This document shows positions 42,013-52,379 of a stretch of 64,000 bases of DNA, piece after piece. Source of the DNA: Posidonia oceanica (taxonomy: Eukaryota > Streptophyta > Magnoliopsida > Alismatales > Posidoniaceae); contig JAZBRS010000011.1 in assembly GCA_037176725.1 (NCBI GenBank), positions 7,192,001 through 7,256,000 of the forward strand, written 5' to 3'. Every line of letters starts with the position of its first letter. Position 1 is the first letter of the stretch. Position numbers and translations under genes: made by a program. The notes below the pieces were generated by a model. The model was not told where the DNA came from, made no database searches, and saw nothing but the letters and a program-made list of their open reading frames with translations.

Positions 42013-43773
42013 TGTAGACATCCCAATTTTGAGGCCGTTTGTCGACAGACTCCTCCGGAAGAGTTTGCTCCAACTACGACGAGGCACCACCCAACATCCT
42101 AAACCTATCCAACACCACAAACCGGTTCTAGCATCCTAAACCTATCCAACACCGCAAAGCTGCCCAAAACCACAAGCCTTAGATACTCTGAGCCTAACAT
42201 GTGGTCAAGCACTCAAGAAATAGGCCAAAGATCTAGCAAAAAGGCCCCAACGTGGATCCGACGCATAATCTATACGCGATTGCCTAGCGTGTAATCATGC
42301 GCAATATCCTGGCGCTGTCCTGTTTCAGATTACCTACTGCTAAGGACTGGATCATCCAATCACATGTTGGGCACCCATTTCCCTGCTTCTAATTGGTGGT
42401 TATGGATCTAAGGATGGTCCTTGACGTGTCTTGACCATCATACCCCTCATCTCAATTTTAAAACCCAATCCAACCCTTTGATTTCAATCTGAGCCAACCA
42501 TTTCAATTTCTGTTATAAATCTACCATCTTCATGCAACGAGCTCACCTATATATCCACCTCCACCTCGTCCATAACGAGGTTGCTATGGCCTTGCATGCA
42601 CAACCCCCTTACGCCACTGCCACAACCAAGCCTCCATAGCCGAGCACCCACACCTAGCCCACCACTGCAATCCCATCTCCGGCCACCCCAAGCCTCCCTA
42701 GCCACAGTAAACACTGCATAGCCACAAAATCCCAACACAGCGCACTCCCAAGCATTGCACAGCATCCTCTGAACCAGGCCTCCTCTATCACAACAAGCAG
42801 TGACAACCTGGAGAAGCTACCGCCGCAAGCCACCGCCTCATGTGAGACCGCCGACCGTTGAGCACGAGATACGGCCCATCCCTACATACGTGCATTCTCC
42901 TCCCTTCACCTTTGCGACACTCCAGGGTGAACCTCGGCCTCGGAATCATCCAATTCCGGCCGGCCATCTCCTTGCCAGTAAGGTTCATGGTGTCACAGTG
43001 TGGGGATGTGTTAGTTGTGGGAGCATTTGATTTTCACTTAAATCTAGTTGCATCCATGTTTTTCATCATCGTGTACATTCCTGTTGCATGTCTACATGGT
43101 TTTATCATCAAATCGGCATTTGGTTTCACCGGATTTGTGCAAAGATGCCGGTAGCCTGAATCTACAGAGCCTAGGGCACATCAGGCTGACACACCTCACT
43201 GGCGCGAAAACCTAACACAGTCTCCAGATTCAGAGCACAAGCAGCATGGTAGAGCACATTTGCATGGCTTCTTTGCATGGCTTTGGTTTATCACATCCTG
43301 ATCCTTTTTCTCTGCATGTTTTACTTGCATTCCATGGCATCAAGCATCTTGCCTTTTGGCATACATTAAGGAGCATTCGCATTTGCAAGGCATCATGCAT
43401 TTACCCTCGAGCATACATTATTTGGCATACTCATACCTATATAGCCACACATGCGAGCAGATTTAGCCTAGAGCGACCGACTTTGTCGGACATATAGGGG
43501 TGCCTAACACCTTCCTCGTGCGTAACAGGAGTTTTTACCCTTTCTCTGTCTGCCATGATCTAGTGTGTAGCATTCATTGGCACGAAGCACCATATTTTGA
43601 ACTTTTCTTGCTTGCATATCTTTTTGCATACGGTTTTCCTCGTCTTCTGATTTGAATAGACTACGTGACGACTCCATTTCCTAATCCTTTTCGTTTTTTT
43701 TTCGCCTTTTCTGAGACTGCTTGGCGTGTGCGACTTCGTCCCGCACACCTCAGTTCCCCACCACACATGGTCA
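42013..43773 (+). mobile_element. Tat-type solo LTR (1.76 kb)
   Basis: Starts TGTAGACATCCC and ends CACATGGTCA; aligned with the 5' LTR of element B (56941-59103) at the start (TTTTGAGGCCG/TTTTACAGTCG, CAGACTCCTCC/CAGATTTCTCC), in the conserved block (43499-43543) and at the end. No primer site or gag follows. Flanking pentamers CGTAG and CGAGT differ at two bases, so the target duplication is imperfect or the edge is off by one or two. TATA box TATAAAT at 42514-42520; donor-like CCAGTAAGG at 42975-42983. Confidence 0.75.
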
Positions 43774-44889
43774 CGAGTACTACATGGCATGTTGCACATG
43801 GCAAAAACTACATGAGCCTAAGCCACAGGAATAGTAGTAGAAACCCTACACAAACACGTCAGATCTATGACAAATAGAATAATATGGAATTAGTACATGG
43901 CCATGTGGCACAAGACAATAAGTTAAGCCACACGAAGAAGAGTAACATAGACAGCAGCTTGGATAGATATTAACTGTTAGATGAGATGAGGTTTTCTCCT
44001 GGTACCAGAAGTTACGAGTCACTGCCGCTGCAAGAAATCATTATTCAAGGCCAAAAGAAAATATTCATCACCAGAAGATACTATCGATGATTGGAAATTA
44101 TTGTTCACTACGAGGAGTTACCGTGTACTGTTGGAGAAATAACTCTTCATGGCAAGAAAATCCTATTCCTAGTGAAAAACACTGTTTGCGATGGGACAAC
44201 ACTAGCATGTTGGTTTCACTTAAAGATTAGGGCTGTTCCTCCCCCTCCATAGAACGAGAGGGACAAGGAAATTTTCTTCTCTTAGGAAACTCTAAAATTC
44301 AAAACCTACTAACCTACCATTATTACCAAGTTAGAAAGGATGGAAATTGTTTCTAATAACATAAAAAGACTTAACAACTTAAACAATTTATAATTTCAAG
44401 AACTAAAGAGTGGACACAATAAAGAAAATCATTTCCAACATAATCATATTGCCACATCTTGTTAAATCTGTACAGAAACATAAAAGAACCAAGAAAGTGC
44501 ACAACCAAAACAGAAGTTGTCATTTAGGAAAACGTTCAAGTTTAAGTGACCTCAATGTTTGGTAGCAGTTTCAATTGGCTGGTCCTTGAGAACTCCGAAT
44601 TGCTTTGGTTAGAAATGCACATCCGATTTTTTACAGGATTAACATCATGTTGAAAGCTTGTCATAAAAAATTAGTGAACAATTGATTTCTCAAAGTGTCC
44701 TCTTCTTTCAAACTAGAAACCATAAGATCTCTTTATATTTTTTATTTGAATATTGCTATGGTCCAAATTAGAGAGATCAACGACTAACGTGGAACAAAAC
44801 ACCTCATACTTTGTAAATGTAGCCTCGACATTACACACATACAATTGAACCTCAGGTAGCCTCTGTAGGAAGGAAGATATCCTTTGGGG
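43774..44889. other. Intergenic stretch, nothing recognised
   Basis: May partly continue the copia trace cut by the solo LTR. Around 44000-44190 diverged phrases such as CAAGAAAATC.TATTC and TTATTCA.GGCCA recur, a weak repeat. No coding features. Confidence 0.4.
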
Positions 44890-45190
44890 GAAGGGTGAAT
44901 CTCATTCAGTTGGTCCTCTCAAACCTTCATATATTTCAATTGTCTTTGTTTAAGATTCCAAAAGGGCTGGCTGATCAAATAGAAAAATGACAGAAATCTT
45001 CTATTCTCATAATATAGAAGATTTTAAGAGTTTAGCATGCCTAAAAGGTGAGGAAGTCTACGGTCAAGGAGAATGAGGGTATGAATCTAGCTTTGCTTAC
45101 TACATGATTATGGAGACTAAACAAAAGCAATGAAGAGGATAAGTGTTTTTGGTCTAAGGTCATAATAAATAACTTTTCTAGAATTTGTTG
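44890..45190 (+). pseudogene. LINE ORF2 fragment (after the RT core)
   Basis: From 44890 one frame reads RVNLIQLVLSNLHIFQLSLF then KIPKGLADQIEK to a stop at 44987, a phrase highly typical of the region after the RT core in plant L1-like ORF2. In shifted frames, KVRKSTVKENEGMNLALLTT and WRLNKSNEEDKCFWSKVI follow to about 45165, also in LINE order. Ends of the element were not found. Confidence 0.75.
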
Positions 45191-45720
45191 AGATTGGTGG
45201 ACCAAACCGATTCAGGGCCTTCCACCCATGGATATCGTGAAATGTGACGATATATGTTGAAAAATTCAAAACTCAAATCAAATTCAGGTTTGAACATCAG
45301 GAATTACATATATCAGTAAGATATATTAAAATCTGTCAACAACCGTGTTAACCAAATATCGCTCAGTAACATCAGGAATTACAAAAATTCGGTCCATATC
45401 AACCAAACATCTGTCATGTCAGCCAGATGTCAGGGAGAGTCCCTGTCTACCAGACACTGTTGTTGCTGGGTAAATATCTGAAATCAGTCCACACCCGTTG
45501 CACAACATGTTCCCAAGGAAGTTTGATATTGTGTTGTTTTTTGTTGATTTCCCTCAAAAAATTGAATTACTCCACAACTTTGTTGCGATATTTTTAAGAT
45601 TTCTTTATCAACCTAATAGAAGATTGAAGTATCTCTTCCATAATATCTCACTTCATCTCAATGAAACGGATAATTTAGGATGACATCTTTGTTTATTGCT
45701 GTGGAAGTGGATAATCAGAT
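45191..45720. other. Intergenic stretch left of copia element 2
   Basis: AT-rich. Phrases such as ATCAGGAATTACA (45297 and 45369) and CCAGATGTCAG/CCAGACACTG repeat weakly. Nothing recognisable as a gene. Confidence 0.4.
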
Positions 45721-45854
45721 TGTATTATTTGATAACACATGGATTACACATATATAGGTGAGTATTAGATATCCTAACATAAATGGATATCCGTTTACCC
45801 ACAAGTCTAAGCTAGACTCTAATAACAAAGAGACTCTAATATATAACACTAACA
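45721..45854 (-). repeat. 3' LTR of copia element 2
   Basis: Matches 49802-49933 almost throughout: TGTATTATTTGATAACACATGG, ACACATATATAGGTGAGTAT, GACTCTAATATATAACA (each shorter than the full match). Next to it, CTCTAACA repeats the LTR start, so the LTR start may have a small duplication. Confidence 0.85.
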
Positions 45855-46162
45855 CTCTAACACTCCCCCTTAAACTGGAGTATATATATCAATCATACCT
45901 AGCTTGGTACAAAGAGTCACAAATACTCCAACAATAAGTCTTTGATGAATATATCTGCAAACTACTTCGAAGACTGAGTGTAGAGTGTAGAGATTACTTC
46001 TTTCATCACCATGTCATGAACAAAGTGGCAATCTACCTCAATGTGTTTAGTTCACTCAAGAAAAATAGAATTGTTGGCTATGAAGATTGCGGCTTGGTTA
46101 TCACAGTGCATGGCCATTGGAGTTTGAATGGCGAAACCAAGCTCGCTCAAAACAGATCTAAG

Positions 46163-46378
46163 TTACATCATCTCACAAGCAGTCTGAGCCATAGAACGAT
46201 ACTCTGCCTCAACACAAGACCTAGATACCACGTTCTGCTTTTTGCTACACCATGTAACCAGGTTGCCCACAACATATGTACAAGAACCTGAGGTGGACTT
46301 CCTATCACCCCTGTCACCTGCATAGCCTAAATCACAATAATCTTCAATCTCCAAATGACCATGTCTCCTGTAAATCAA
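46163..46378 (-). pseudogene. Copia element 2 RNase H domain, degraded
   Basis: Minus frame with GHLEIEDYCDLGYAGDRGDR, KSTSGSCTYV, LVTWCSKKQNVVSRSCVEAE and YRSMA, the standard copia RNase H phrases. The catalytic Asp in 'YCDLGYAGD' and the Glu in 'EAEYR' are present. It is cut off after CEMM at 46163, and lacks the C-terminal His block. Confidence 0.85.
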
Positions 46379-46426
46379 GTCTTTCCCTGGAGCACCCTTA
46401 ACATAGACGAGTACTCGAAGTACTCC

Positions 46427-47752
46427 CTAGCAATGGACTATCCTAGACTCATGCATAAACTGACTGAAAAGGCTGACAGCATAAGCTATATTTAGCCTCG
46501 TGACTGTCAAATAAATCAACTTCCCAATCAAACATCTGTACTGTTCAGGATCCTCCAGAAGCTCTGTGGAACTGTTCCTGAAGGGTGGACTAGGCTCTAT
46601 AGGCGTGCTCTTAGGTTTACAACCTAAGAGACATGTCTCCTGCAATAAATCAAGTATATATTTCCTCTGTGACAAACACATCCTCCGTTTGGAATAAGCA
46701 AACTCAATGCCTAGGAAATACTTAAACTTACCTATATCCTTGGTAACAAAATATCTCCTCAAGTATTCCTTGGTGTCAGAAATGACTGCAGCATCACTTC
46801 CTATCAACAAAATGTCATTAACATAAACCATAAGAACCATACAACCACCACTCGTCTTCCTGTAGAAAATTGAATGGTCCATAACATATCTGTGAAATCC
46901 ACCATATGTCACTACTCTGCTGAACTTCTCGAACCATGCCTGTGGACTTTGCTTGAGCCCGTAAATAATCTTCTTAAGCATGCACACTTTATTCTTTCCC
47001 TGAGCAATATACCTAAAAGGTTGCTTCATAAGTACCTGTTCTGTCAAATCGCCATATAAGAATGCATTCTTGATGTCCAACTGAAATAGTTCCTATGACT
47101 GGTTAATGGACACGGACAACAGCACTTGGATAGAATTGAGACGAGCTACAGGAGAAAAGGTCTCAGCATAATCAACGCCATATGTCTGTGAGAAGCCATG
47201 AGCCACTAGATGAGCCTTGTAGCGATCCACTAAGCAATTTGGTTTGTACTTTACAGTGTACACCCATCTGCAAGTGACTATGCTTGCTCCTACAAGACAG
47301 ATCACAAGTTCCCACATACCACGTGATTTCAATGCTCCCATCTTCTCATCCATTACAGCTTTCCAATGTGGTATTTTAATAGCTTTCTGGTAGTTCCTAG
47401 GTATAGACTCAGAGGAAAGAGACAAGGCAAAACTGCAAAAGATAAGATGAAGATTATCATAAGACATAAAATTGGAAATAGGATGGACAATAGAAGATCT
47501 TTTATCCTTTCGCAGTGTAATGGGCAGATCAAGTTCTGAGGTGGTGGAGTCTGGAGTGTTTTGATCTGCATCCGTGGTTGAGGATGGTTCAGCCAGAGGG
47601 AGCAGAGGTGGCTGTTGACGGTAATGATAAACCTGCAGTAGACGGTGTTCTTGATTGTTTACAATTTTAGACTGACTTTCCATAGGGACTGAGTAGGTAA
47701 GGAAATACAATCGACTGGACCTCATTGGACTCAAAGTAAGCCTGAGTCTCAA
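46427..47752 (-). pseudogene. Copia element 2 reverse transcriptase, degraded
   Basis: RNA-directed DNA polymerase of the RVT_2 type. 47752-47093 has the linker (SELDLPITLRKDKRSS), WKAVMDEKMGALKSRGMWEL, CRWVYTVKYKP and VDRYKAHLVAHGFSQTYGVD up to the PVARLNSIQVLLS block. A stop near 47091 is followed by 47080-46427: MDIKNAFLYGDLTE with the first catalytic Asp, IYGLKQSPQAWF, then MVYVNDILLIGS where the usual YVDD is YVND, a change of a catalytic residue. IGKFKYFLGIEFA and LIGKLIYLTVTRLNIAYAVS follow. The frame is open over long runs, so decay is moderate, but the active site is altered. Confidence 0.9.
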
Positions 47753-47758
47753 AGAAGG

Positions 47759-48041
47759 TTACATTAGCCAACGCATAATATCTCCTAATCGGAGGATAGA
47801 AACAATGATACCCTTTTTATGTGCAAGAGTATCCAACAAAGACACACTTAATGGACCTAGGAGACAACTTATCAAGTCCAGAAGAGAGATCTTGGACAAA
47901 AGCAACACATCCAAATACCCGAGGTGGTAAGGAGAATAACTCAGAATCATCAGGACAGAGTCGCCGGATAGATATCTCATCGCCAAAGGGTGTCGACGAC
48001 ATCCTATTTATTAGATAGAACGTAGTGAGAATTGCATCAGA
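47759..48041 (-). pseudogene. Copia element 2 integrase C-terminal part
   Basis: Minus frames carry phrases of the copia integrase C-terminus: FSLPPRVFGCVAFVQDLSSG and LDKLSPRSIKCVFVGYS, then KGIIVSILRLGDIM in a neighbouring frame. This is the region between the catalytic core and the reverse transcriptase linker. Frame shifts at about 47820 and 47990. Confidence 0.75.
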
Positions 48042-48900
48042 CTACAAGTATTTTGACACCTTCATTTGCAACATAATGGTACGGACAACATCCAACATAT
48101 GTCGATGCTTTCTTTCCGCCACACCATTTTGTTGTGAAATGTGTGGACATGTGATCTGATATATTATGCCTAAGGATGCACAAAGAGATTGAAAATCATT
48201 TTGAACAAATTCCAGAGCATTGTCAGTGCATAAACATTTTGGAGTAATTGAGAACTGATTTTTTATTTCTGCTAAAAATTGTTTAACTATAGGCATAACA
48301 TGAAGACGATCTTTCAAAAAATAAACCGATGACGCATGAGAGTAGTCATTTACAAAAATAATATAATATCTAACTCAACACTGACTAAACACAACTTGGA
48401 CTCCAAACATCACAATGAACTAAATCAAATAAACTATGACTCGACACTAACCGTAGACGCTTAAAGGTAACACAATGGTGTTTACCCAATTGATAAAACT
48501 CATAGTCAAATGGAGACAGAAAACTATGGAAGTACTTGCTGAGTTTTTGATGTGACGGATGACTAAGACGATAATGCCACAAGACAGATGGCTTTGACGT
48601 AAACACGAATGCCACTGGTCCATGCGGAATCTCATCCCGAACAAGCAGGTACATGCCGTCTCCATGCTTTCAGTCCAAACCAATCCTCTTTTCTGTCTGT
48701 AAATCTTGAAAAGTACAATGAAAAGAAAAAAATGACACAGAATACATTAATTGTGTGGTAATGGCACTAATAGATAACAAATTTACTAGGTTAGGTACAT
48801 AAAGAACATTGTCCAATCTGATATGAGACGAGACTTGAACAACCCATCCTATAAACAGAGCATGAACAGCCATCGACAATCATCACAGAGGAGATATCAG
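48042..48900 (-). pseudogene. Copia element 2 pre-integrase and integrase, degraded
   Basis: Minus frames: 48879-48670 has LDNVLYVPNLVNLLSISAIT of the pre-integrase region; 48654-48385 has LWHYRLSHPSHQKLSK, the H-x-H part of the integrase zinc site, then QLGKHHCVTF and LFDLVHCDVWSPS with the first catalytic Asp. 48317-48042 has CTDNALEFVQNDF with the second Asp and QQNGVAERKHRHMLD with the catalytic Glu. Breaks lie near 48385-48317 and 48670. Confidence 0.85.
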
Positions 48901-49159
48901 AGAGGCTAGGCAAACAAGTAAAAATGTCACGTGTACCTCACATGTGGGAGAAAGCTACAGAGTTTATGATCCAGGAACTGTTATTAGAAGCAATCATAGC
49001 ACTACTTGTACCTGAAGAGGAAGCATGAATTGCAGTGGCAAAGGAATCAGTGGCCTGAAGTTGTAAAAACCGCTTATAGTCAGCTCAAGATATGGTGACA
49101 ATCTGATCAGTAGGAGAAGTGATAGTAGCCGCCTCTGAAAATGATTCAGTAGTAGTGGT

Positions 49160-49440
49160 GGTAGTAGTGAGATTCGCCCACTATGGCTTACCAAACTTGT
49201 TCCAGCACTTCTTAAAATGATGCCCTAGACGCCCACAATATTGACAACAGGAACCACCTCGACCCCCTCGTCTTGTAGATCCATGACCGCGTCAAGAGGA
49301 TGCAACCATAGCAAACTGATATGATTGGTTACAAATGATAGGAAACAATGATTGATCTGTCGCACAAACAGTCTAAAAACTACACAAACACCATCCGGTA
49401 ACATGAAAACACTATCTGGAAGCACGAACACATGTGGATA
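49160..49440 (-). pseudogene. Copia element 2 gag C-terminus with zinc knuckle
   Basis: A Gly/Arg-rich run is followed by CCQYCGRLGHHFKKCWNKFG (C-x2-C-x4-H-x4-C complete) at about 49253-49195, then KP.W, the usual copia knuckle tail. Upstream gag (the LNG..Y..W capsid part) is not found between 49440 and the 5' LTR. Confidence 0.75.
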
Positions 49441-49479
49441 TCACGTATCCACACTTGCAATGGGCACTAGCGGGGTTGA

Positions 49480-49801
49480 GATGGCCGGCTAGGGGTGGTG
49501 ACGGGCCGAGAAGGGCCGACTGGGGCTGCCGACATGCCTAGAGGAGTTGGCTGGGGGTGCTGACGGGCATGGAAGAGCCGGCCGGTGCTGTCAGTGGGCT
49601 GGTTGGTCCTTCCGGCATGCCTGGAAGGCTCGACTGGGCCTTTCGGCGGATTTGGAAGGCTCGACTAGGCCTTCCAGCGGGTCTGCTAGGGCCAGAGGAG
49701 GAGGAGGAGGCTGTGGGAGTGGCTTGGGAGGTGGGTGGTGTTGGCGGCAGATGGTGGTGGTGGTGGACGGATGCCTAGGGTTTCTCCTTGGGTCCCTAAA
49801 T
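49480..49801. repeat. GC-rich minisatellite-like stretch beside the 5' LTR of copia 2
   Basis: Units of about 31 bases with GGAAGGCTCGACT(G/A)GGCCTT repeat at 49618-49690, preceded by looser GCCG.C..GG..GGGCTGCCGAC phrases and followed by a GGAGGAGG/GGTGGTGG run. Far more GC-rich than its surroundings. It takes the place of the primer site, leader and gag start. Confidence 0.65.
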
Positions 49802-49933
49802 TGTATTATTTGATAACACATGGATTACACATATATAGGTGAGTATTAGATACCCTAATAAATGGATATCCGTTTTCCCACAAGTCTAAGCTAGACTGTA
49901 ATAACAAAGAGACTCTAATATATAACATTAACA
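49802..49933 (-). repeat. 5' LTR of copia element 2 (132 bp)
   Basis: TGTATTATT..CATTAACA on the plus strand; matches 45721-45854. It lies 24 bases from the next element at 49958. TATA-like ACATATATAGG at 49831. Confidence 0.85.
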
Positions 49934-49957
49934 ATTGCTTTTTTGGAAAAATAAGTA

Positions 49958-50102
49958 TGTTAAGATGGGAAGAGAATACTATATTATTCATGATGACAAA
50001 AGATTACAATCTCCTATATACAGGAGAACATATACTTAACCCTCAAGTAACCTAATAAATGGCTAACATAAAAATCCATATAAGAATCCATTTATTCTAA
50101 CA
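49958..50102 (-). repeat. 3' LTR of the short copia-type element
   Basis: TGTTAAGATGGG..TTATTCTAACA; pairs with 51280-51424. Confidence 0.9.
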
Positions 50103-51279
50103 CTCTCCCTCAAACTAAAGCATCTAACATGCACAACTTGTTACATAATGATTCTTTATATTATTAAACAAAACTCGATAACTTAAAAAAGGAACGAAAG
50201 TAGTAGTAGTAGTAGCAGCAGCAACAGGTAGAATTAGATTTGTAGACAAATGGCAACAAATCGACACAATCAACCTTCCGAACACACCATCACGATCTGG
50301 AGGTACAAGAGAAACGCAGACAACACGTAACCACGCATAAATGAACCACATTTGTAGACAAATGACAACAAATCGGCACAATCAACCTTCCAAACACACC
50401 ATCACGATCCAAAGGCACAAAAGAAACATGGACAGCACGTGTCCACACATAAACAAGAGATAAGCAAATCAGAAAAATTTTGGACTTTCCAACAAATTAA
50501 AAACTTTAGGGTCTTTTTGATAAATTTTGCAATTTCAAAAGAACTTAGGACTTTTCTACAAAATCTCCATTAAACCCTAATTTTCCTTCTTTTTTTCTCT
50601 TCTTCTTCTTCTTGTCCATGCCGCCTCCATACCCACGCCATCTCCGGCAACAGCTCCACCGCCGGAGGAAACCTTGACGTCCCTGCAACCGACAGGAACG
50701 GACACAAGCTCCTCGACCAGGACGTTACTCCACCTCCACTGCCGCCACCACACCGATGGCACGAGAACTCACTAGACGACTCCGACTTGTTGACGTCTGC
50801 ACTGGGGTTGTAGCTCCTGCACCTCTCGCTCTGCTGGTCGAAGGTCTCCCCCTTCGACAGCTCCCAATCTCCGATGTCGACAGGAACCGTTGGATCGCGC
50901 TCAGGACAGGCAGTAATGGCTGGCGCCTAGGGTGGCATTTGGTCTTGCTTGAGTAGTGTAAAACCTTGAAGATTTAGCCGGAGGAAGGAAGACGCTATCT
51001 CTCATGGAAGGAAACCTTAGATATTGGGCTCGTTTGAGGCGGAGGACTCTAGTCTTCTCCATCTTCTTCTTTCTTTAGATTCCTGCTTCCAAGATGTAGG
51101 AAAAAGAGCAGCAACAAGCACCAACAGACGTGGGAAGAGGCGTGGGAAGAGGATGAGAAAGAAGAGATTTTTCCGTGGGTCTGCCGCCACCGACAGTGGT
51201 GCTACAACGGTCCAACGATAACGACAGCTGCTACTGCTCTCTCTCTCTCTCTTTGGTTAAACCCTAAGCTCTGATACTA
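50103..51279 (-). other. Internal region of the short copia-type element
   Basis: No gag or pol. Two diverged direct repeats with GTAGACAAATG.CAACAAATCG.CACAATCAACCTTCC (read in pieces) at about 50239 and 50354, each followed by ACACACCATCACGATC. A TAGTAGTAG/CAGCAG run at 50200-50226. The GC-rich part 50630-51230 has open frames on both strands (for example 50756-50956 plus and 50577-50762 minus) without family features; it could be captured host sequence. Confidence 0.5.
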
Positions 51280-51424
51280 TGTTAAAATGAGAAGAGAATA
51301 CTATATTATTCAAGATAACAAAGGATTACAATCTCCTACATATAGGAGAACATATATTTAACCCCCAAGTAACCTAATAAATGGATAACATAAAAATCCA
51401 TATAAGGATCCATTTATTCTAACA
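51280..51424 (-). repeat. 5' LTR of the short copia-type element
   Basis: TGTTAAAATGAG..TTATTCTAACA, followed by target duplication copy AAGTA. CTCTGATACTA just to the left is the reverse complement of the primer site. Confidence 0.9.
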
Positions 51425-51429
51425 AAGTA

Positions 51430-52379
51430 AAATCATTCTCATTTTTTGATTTTCAGTTTGTTAAAACAAATCATAATGAAAATTAGTGTTAAGTACAAAT
51501 TTAACAAACATATCTGATTGGCTTGATGGTTTTGCCCCTCATGAGATTGTTATGAATCTTTTTCTTCTGTTTCTTAGTTTCTTTTTTGTATTTCTCCTGG
51601 TTTCACCTGTGAAGCCTCTTTTCCTGTTTTTGTTCTGACCTACCTACTTGGTGGGTCTCTTTGTACTTTTCAGTTTTTTGGTTTTCAATACATACTGCCA
51701 TCTTACCATTCAAAAAATAATTCAAGCATGACCAAAGTGAACGTGACCATTAATAGTTGCTTTGGCAACATGGTATGTGCCTAGCACCCTGTTATCGAGT
51801 TAGATAATTTGATGAATATGATTGGCCACCACTCATTAAAACCCAAGCACAACATAAGTGCCTAGCACCCCGTTATCGAGTTAGACATTTGATGAATATG
51901 ATTGGCCACCCCTCATTAAAAACACAAGCAGTTAGGTTAGAGATAGTGGTCCATATCTCTATATAAGATGTCAAATATCTTTTGATTAGGCGATGTGGAA
52001 CTAATATTCTTAACAATGTTGAACATGGTGAGGTTAATGTCTCATAACTCATATAATAACCATAAGAATATGGCATTGACATAGTTCTTATGCATTTAAT
52101 CTTTTATAACATTGTTTTTAACTTTTCATGACATATTACATATATTTGAGACTACACAATCATATCACATCTTTGTAGTGAATCTAAATGTTAATTGTAG
52201 TTATTTATAACTTACCATGTGCTTCAAGTCAAAATTCTATGTTTAAGTAGACTTCCATGTACGTTCTTATTTTTACTGTGTGTCTAGCAAGGTGCACTTC
52301 CAACACAAAATCAACATTATAATTATGCCCATATGGAAAGGAGTCTAGAGTGCGGGGAAGATGTTTGGGGAGGAATATG
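51430..52379. other. Intergenic stretch with an 81-bp tandem duplication
   Basis: Units 51777-51857 and 51858-51937 share GTGCCTAGCACCC.GTTATCG, TTTGATGAATATGATTGGCC and CTCATTAAAA. No coding features in the rest. 52340-52379 is purine-rich (GGGGAAGATGTTTGGGGAGG) next to the LTR start at 52380 and may be the purine tract of a lost element. Confidence 0.6.

Larger units (their letters stand above)
45721..49933 (-). mobile_element. Copia element 2 (minus), degraded but with both LTRs
   Basis: LTR copies at 45721-45854 (3') and 49802-49933 (5') flank minus-strand zinc knuckle, integrase, reverse transcriptase and RNase H in Ty1/copia order. The purine tract is present (reverse complement of 45855-45880: AAGGGGGAGTGTTAGAG). 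No initiator-Met primer site is seen next to the 5' LTR, and most of gag is missing. Flanks CAGAT and ATTGC do not match, so target duplications are lost or the ends are shifted. Confidence 0.85.
49958..51424 (-). mobile_element. Short non-autonomous copia-type LTR element with target duplication
   Basis: Two 145-base LTRs, 49958-50102 and 51280-51424 (about 11 differences, near 92% identity), flanked by a perfect 5-bp duplication AAGTA (49953-49957 and 51425-51429). Minus orientation: the primer site TAGTATCAGAGC (one change from the initiator-Met site) is the reverse complement of bases just left of 51280, and the purine tract TTTGAGGGAGAG is the reverse complement of 50103-50114. The 1.18 kb internal region has no gag or pol motif. 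A TRIM/LARD-like derivative of a copia family. Confidence 0.85.
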
